Source: an uncultured archaeon (GTDB lineage: Archaea; Korarchaeota; Korarchaeia; Korarchaeales; Korarchaeaceae). From it: DNA of 9,090 nucleotides. Positions 7,252 to 9,090 of the stretch are shown here, in pieces. Numbering within the stretch: position 1 is the stretch's first letter; each line of letters begins with the position of its first letter. The notes beneath the pieces are model-generated. The model worked only from the letters and a program-made list of their open reading frames with translations. It had not been told where the DNA came from and searched no databases. Both the position numbers and the translations under genes were made by a program. The stretch lies in NCBI GenBank assembly GCA_938073845.1, contig CALJEO010000120.1, positions 1-9,090 on the forward strand. The letters run 5' to 3'.

Positions 7252-7604
7252 AGTTCAATATCTCTAGCGAGGGGATTGTCCTTAGGTTGCTCAAGAGGAG
7301 GTTGCCTGCGACTCTCTTCAGCTGGAGGTGTACTCATGCGAGGCTCCTCTCATCACTGAAAGCTATGAGGGACAGCTCCTATGAATCGCCATTAGGCCCG
7401 GGCTTCCTCAGAACCTTTCACCGCGACTTCTTTGGATATCTTCCTCCCGATCACTATGAAACCGGTGTGCCCTACCATCATGGGAAGGGGTCTGGTCCTC
7501 CTCTCGTCACTCTCGTACTCCCTATCCAATATCTCATGGACCTCTATGAGGCCGAACCCAACCTCTCTAGCCATATTGACGGTCTTGCTTATCTGCTCGC
7601 ATGA
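7248..7604 (+). CDS. Possible small hypothetical gene, running antisense into trmI
   Basis: I do not recognise this product. The ATG overlaps the preceding stop as ATGA, a typical coupled start, and purine-rich GGAAGGAAGGGG lies just upstream. The first 48 codons (7248-7391) lie outside trmI and look coding: all six arginines are AGG, as in real neighbours, and the peptide is basic (LKRRLPATLFSWR). From codon 49 the frame is codon-aligned antisense to trmI, and its two arginines there are AGA and CGC. That half is probably open only because trmI avoids TTA, CTA and TCA in this stretch. Possibilities are a genuine overlapping gene, a short gene that has lost its own stop, or a chance ORF. There is no signal peptide, membrane span or motif. 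Confidence that it is a real gene is low to moderate. Confidence 0.35.
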   Translation: MKFNISSEGIVLRLLKRRLPATLFSWRCTHARLLSSLKAMRDSSYESPLGPGFLRTFHRDFFGYLPPDHYETGVPYHHGKGSGPPLVTLVLPIQYLMDLYEAEPNLSSHIDGLAYLLA

Positions 7605-8213
7605 TGGGACGAATGCAACGAATTTGCCATTGGGTTTGAGCCTCTCGTATACCTGAGGGAGCAGCTCCCACGGATCAGGTATGTCCAGGAACACAGCATC
7701 GGCATCAGATTCATCTATCCCTTCTTTGGCATCCTTATGCTTTAAAACCACGTTGTTCAATCTCAGGAGCTTTATATTTCTCTCTGCGATCTCTATGGAC
7801 TCTTTCCTCAATTCATAACTGTAGATCCTCCCCTCTGCCCCTAGAAAATTGGAGAGGGCTATAGTGAATGCCCCTGAGCCCGTGCCTATCTCTATGACAG
7901 TATCCCCGGGCTTCACCCCGGACTTGAGGATCATGAAGCCCGCGTCCTTCGGGTATATTATCTGGGTGACCCTCCCTATCTTCTCCATGTGGTCAGCTAT
8001 CGTGGGCCTATGGACCTCCACCCTCTCCCCCTTGCTGGTCTCCACCAAGCAGCCCCACTCCTTCCCGATGAGGCTTGAGAGATCTATCGCCCCCCTGTGT
8101 GTATGAAGGACCTTTCCCCTCTTTACCTTGACTAGGAACTTCTTAGGTCTTCCCTTCTTTCCGTAAATCACCAGGAGAGCTGCATCATCCTCCAAGATTG
8201 GCAGGTCGAGCAC
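7392..8213 (-). CDS. trmI: tRNA (adenine-N1)-methyltransferase TrmI (m1A57/m1A58)
   Basis: An S-adenosylmethionine-dependent enzyme that methylates N1 of adenine 58 in the tRNA T-loop, and in archaea often adenine 57 as an inosine precursor; this helps stabilise tRNA at high temperature. The 273 residues comprise an N-terminal small beta domain (about 1-75) and a Rossmann methyltransferase domain. Motif I VIEIGTGSGA is at 106-115, the ribose-binding acidic residue is Glu134 (YSYELR), the motif IV FLDIPDPW is at 175-182 with the presumed catalytic Asp177, and the family C-terminal GHTGF is at 248-252. The start is GTG 8213, 3 bp after the upstream reductase stop; only a G-run (GGGGG) overlaps the start, so initiation may depend on coupling. 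The first in-frame ATG (Met76) would delete the N-terminal domain. The 3' end converges on plus-strand genes with no obvious T-tract terminator. Confidence 0.94.
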   Translation of the reverse strand: MLDLPILEDDAALLVIYGKKGRPKKFLVKVKRGKVLHTHRGAIDLSSLIGKEWGCLVETSKGERVEVHRPTIADHMEKIGRVTQIIYPKDAGFMILKSGVKPGDTVIEIGTGSGAFTIALSNFLGAEGRIYSYELRKESIEIAERNIKLLRLNNVVLKHKDAKEGIDESDADAVFLDIPDPWELLPQVYERLKPNGKFVAFVPSCEQISKTVNMAREVGFGLIEVHEILDREYESDERRTRPLPMMVGHTGFIVIGRKISKEVAVKGSEEARA

Positions 8214-8216
8214 CCC

Positions 8217-9090
8217 CTATAGGAGGGCCCTAGCCACCTTGGAAGCTAGCACTGGGTGTTTCATCAGCTTCATAGCTACTTTACTCACTTCAATACCATT
8301 AGCTAAGTTCAGTACGTCCTCATAGTCCAAGATGTCAGCCATTTGGTTTAGGTCCTCATCGCTCAGCCTCTCGAAGACACGCATTGCCCTTAAGCTGTCC
8401 TTTATCCTCTTTATCCATCCCTCATATTCCTTCTCGAAGGTCATCAGCTTGCGCTTGGATACTTCACCCTCCCTTATCGCAAATTCTATCACCTTACTAG
8501 CTGCCTTTCCTGCTGCTATTGAGGAATGTATGCCTGCGCCCGTGAATGGTATAACGGTTCCGGCAGCATCCCCTATCAGTATGACACCATCACCGATGTA
8601 CTCCTTGGCCATCCCACCTATAGGGACGACGTAACCTCCGAAACCCATTATCTTCGCTTTCCTGAATATCTCAGGTCTCTCCTTGATGAACTTATCGAGA
8701 TAAAGCTTTGGAGAGCCCCCTCTAACCCCTATCCCCACGTTAGCTACGTACTCATCTTTAGGGAATATCCAGGCATATCCCCCTGGTGCTAGTGAGCCTA
8801 CGTAGATGCGGCCCGTCGTGTAGGAATCCAGCTCCAAGTCAACCATTTTGTACTGATACGTCGGTATCGGCTCAGTGCTGTTGTTCAGACCTGAGGATTT
8901 AGCTATGACCGAATTGTAGCCATCTGCCCCAACGACCACCTTCCCCCTGATGGATTCTCCCTTGGATGTCCTGACCCCAACGACCCTGCCGCCTTCCTTT
9001 AGGACCCCTTCCACCTTATCGCCTACCCTTATCTCAGCCCCAGCAAGCAGAGCTTTCTTCGCAAGCTCCTGAAGGAAGACATCTTTGTTT
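8217..9090 (-). CDS. Geranylgeranyl reductase family flavoprotein, 5' end beyond window
   Basis: A FAD-dependent reductase that saturates the isoprenoid chains of archaeal ether lipids (digeranylgeranylglycerophospholipid reductase type), at the membrane. The frame continues to the window edge as NKDVFLQELAKKALLAGAEI, so the in-frame GTG at 9014 is internal, and the N-terminal dinucleotide-binding GxGxxG is missing from view. In the 290 visible residues, GADG is at 54-57, GGYAWIFP at 103-110 and the FAD-pyrophosphate motif GDAAG at 173-177 (bases 8559-8573), followed by PFTGAGI in place of the commoner PLTG-E/G-GI. A helical C-terminal region of about 100 residues completes it. This family has many paralogues, some acting on quinones or chlorophyll chains, so the exact substrate is inferred from the archaeal setting. 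trmI follows after 3 bp, suggesting one transcript. Confidence 0.88.
   Translation of the reverse strand, partial: NKDVFLQELAKKALLAGAEIRVGDKVEGVLKEGGRVVGVRTSKGESIRGKVVVGADGYNSVIAKSSGLNNSTEPIPTYQYKMVDLELDSYTTGRIYVGSLAPGGYAWIFPKDEYVANVGIGVRGGSPKLYLDKFIKERPEIFRKAKIMGFGGYVVPIGGMAKEYIGDGVILIGDAAGTVIPFTGAGIHSSIAAGKAASKVIEFAIREGEVSKRKLMTFEKEYEGWIKRIKDSLRAMRVFERLSDEDLNQMADILDYEDVLNLANGIEVSKVAMKLMKHPVLASKVARALL

Noticed and set aside
6897..7337. 146-codon minus-strand open frame over the zinc-ribbon gene
   Set aside because: It is a shadow of the zinc-ribbon gene on the other strand; the product is low-complexity Ser/Pro-rich with no motif.
7252..7391. Search for a terminator, sRNA or C/D-box RNA between the convergent genes
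   Set aside because: No T-tract on either strand and no paired C/D-box motifs at proper spacing were seen.
9012..9014. GTG (minus strand) as the start of the geranylgeranyl reductase
   Set aside because: The frame continues to the window edge with family-like sequence (ELAKKALLAGAEI), so it is an internal valine of a truncated view.

Overview
The window looks like a core chromosomal segment from a thermophilic archaeon. It carries an archaeal MCM helicase, Hel308, a CPSF-like beta-CASP nuclease without KH domains, an archaeal-type TrmI and a geranylgeranyl reductase of ether-lipid synthesis. Arginine is written almost entirely as AGG/AGA, base composition is roughly balanced, and genes are packed with little or no spacing. 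A member of the TACK group, possibly a korarchaeote, is my best guess from protein style. That is inference and was not tested by any search.

Layout. A plus-strand block runs from base 1 to about 6180: the 3' two-thirds of mcm, hel308, purB and a beta-CASP RNase. Spacings are 10 bp, then a 26-bp overlap, then an apparent 8-bp overlap, so the four are probably one transcript linking replicative unwinding, fork repair, purine synthesis and RNA 3'-end processing. An 80-bp pyrimidine-rich gap (6181-6260) separates it from a second plus-strand unit: an Era-like GTPase, a two-CxxC zinc-ribbon protein 4 bp downstream, and a possible small gene coupled by an ATGA overlap. The right end is transcribed in the opposite direction: a geranylgeranyl reductase cut by the window edge, then trmI 3 bp later, converging on the small ORF.

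Most of this is ordinary housekeeping content, and I found no mobile element, CRISPR array, tRNA, rRNA or defence island. The points most worth checking are these: (1) the beta-CASP RNase has a conserved N-terminus upstream of its first usable start codon, best explained by an ACG start (or an ATG changed to ACG in the read) behind a perfect Shine-Dalgarno; (2) the GTPase/zinc-ribbon pair resembles the haloarchaeal origin-associated pair OapB/OapC and lies close to mcm-hel308; (3) the small ORF at 7248 looks coding for about 48 codons and then continues codon-aligned antisense into trmI.
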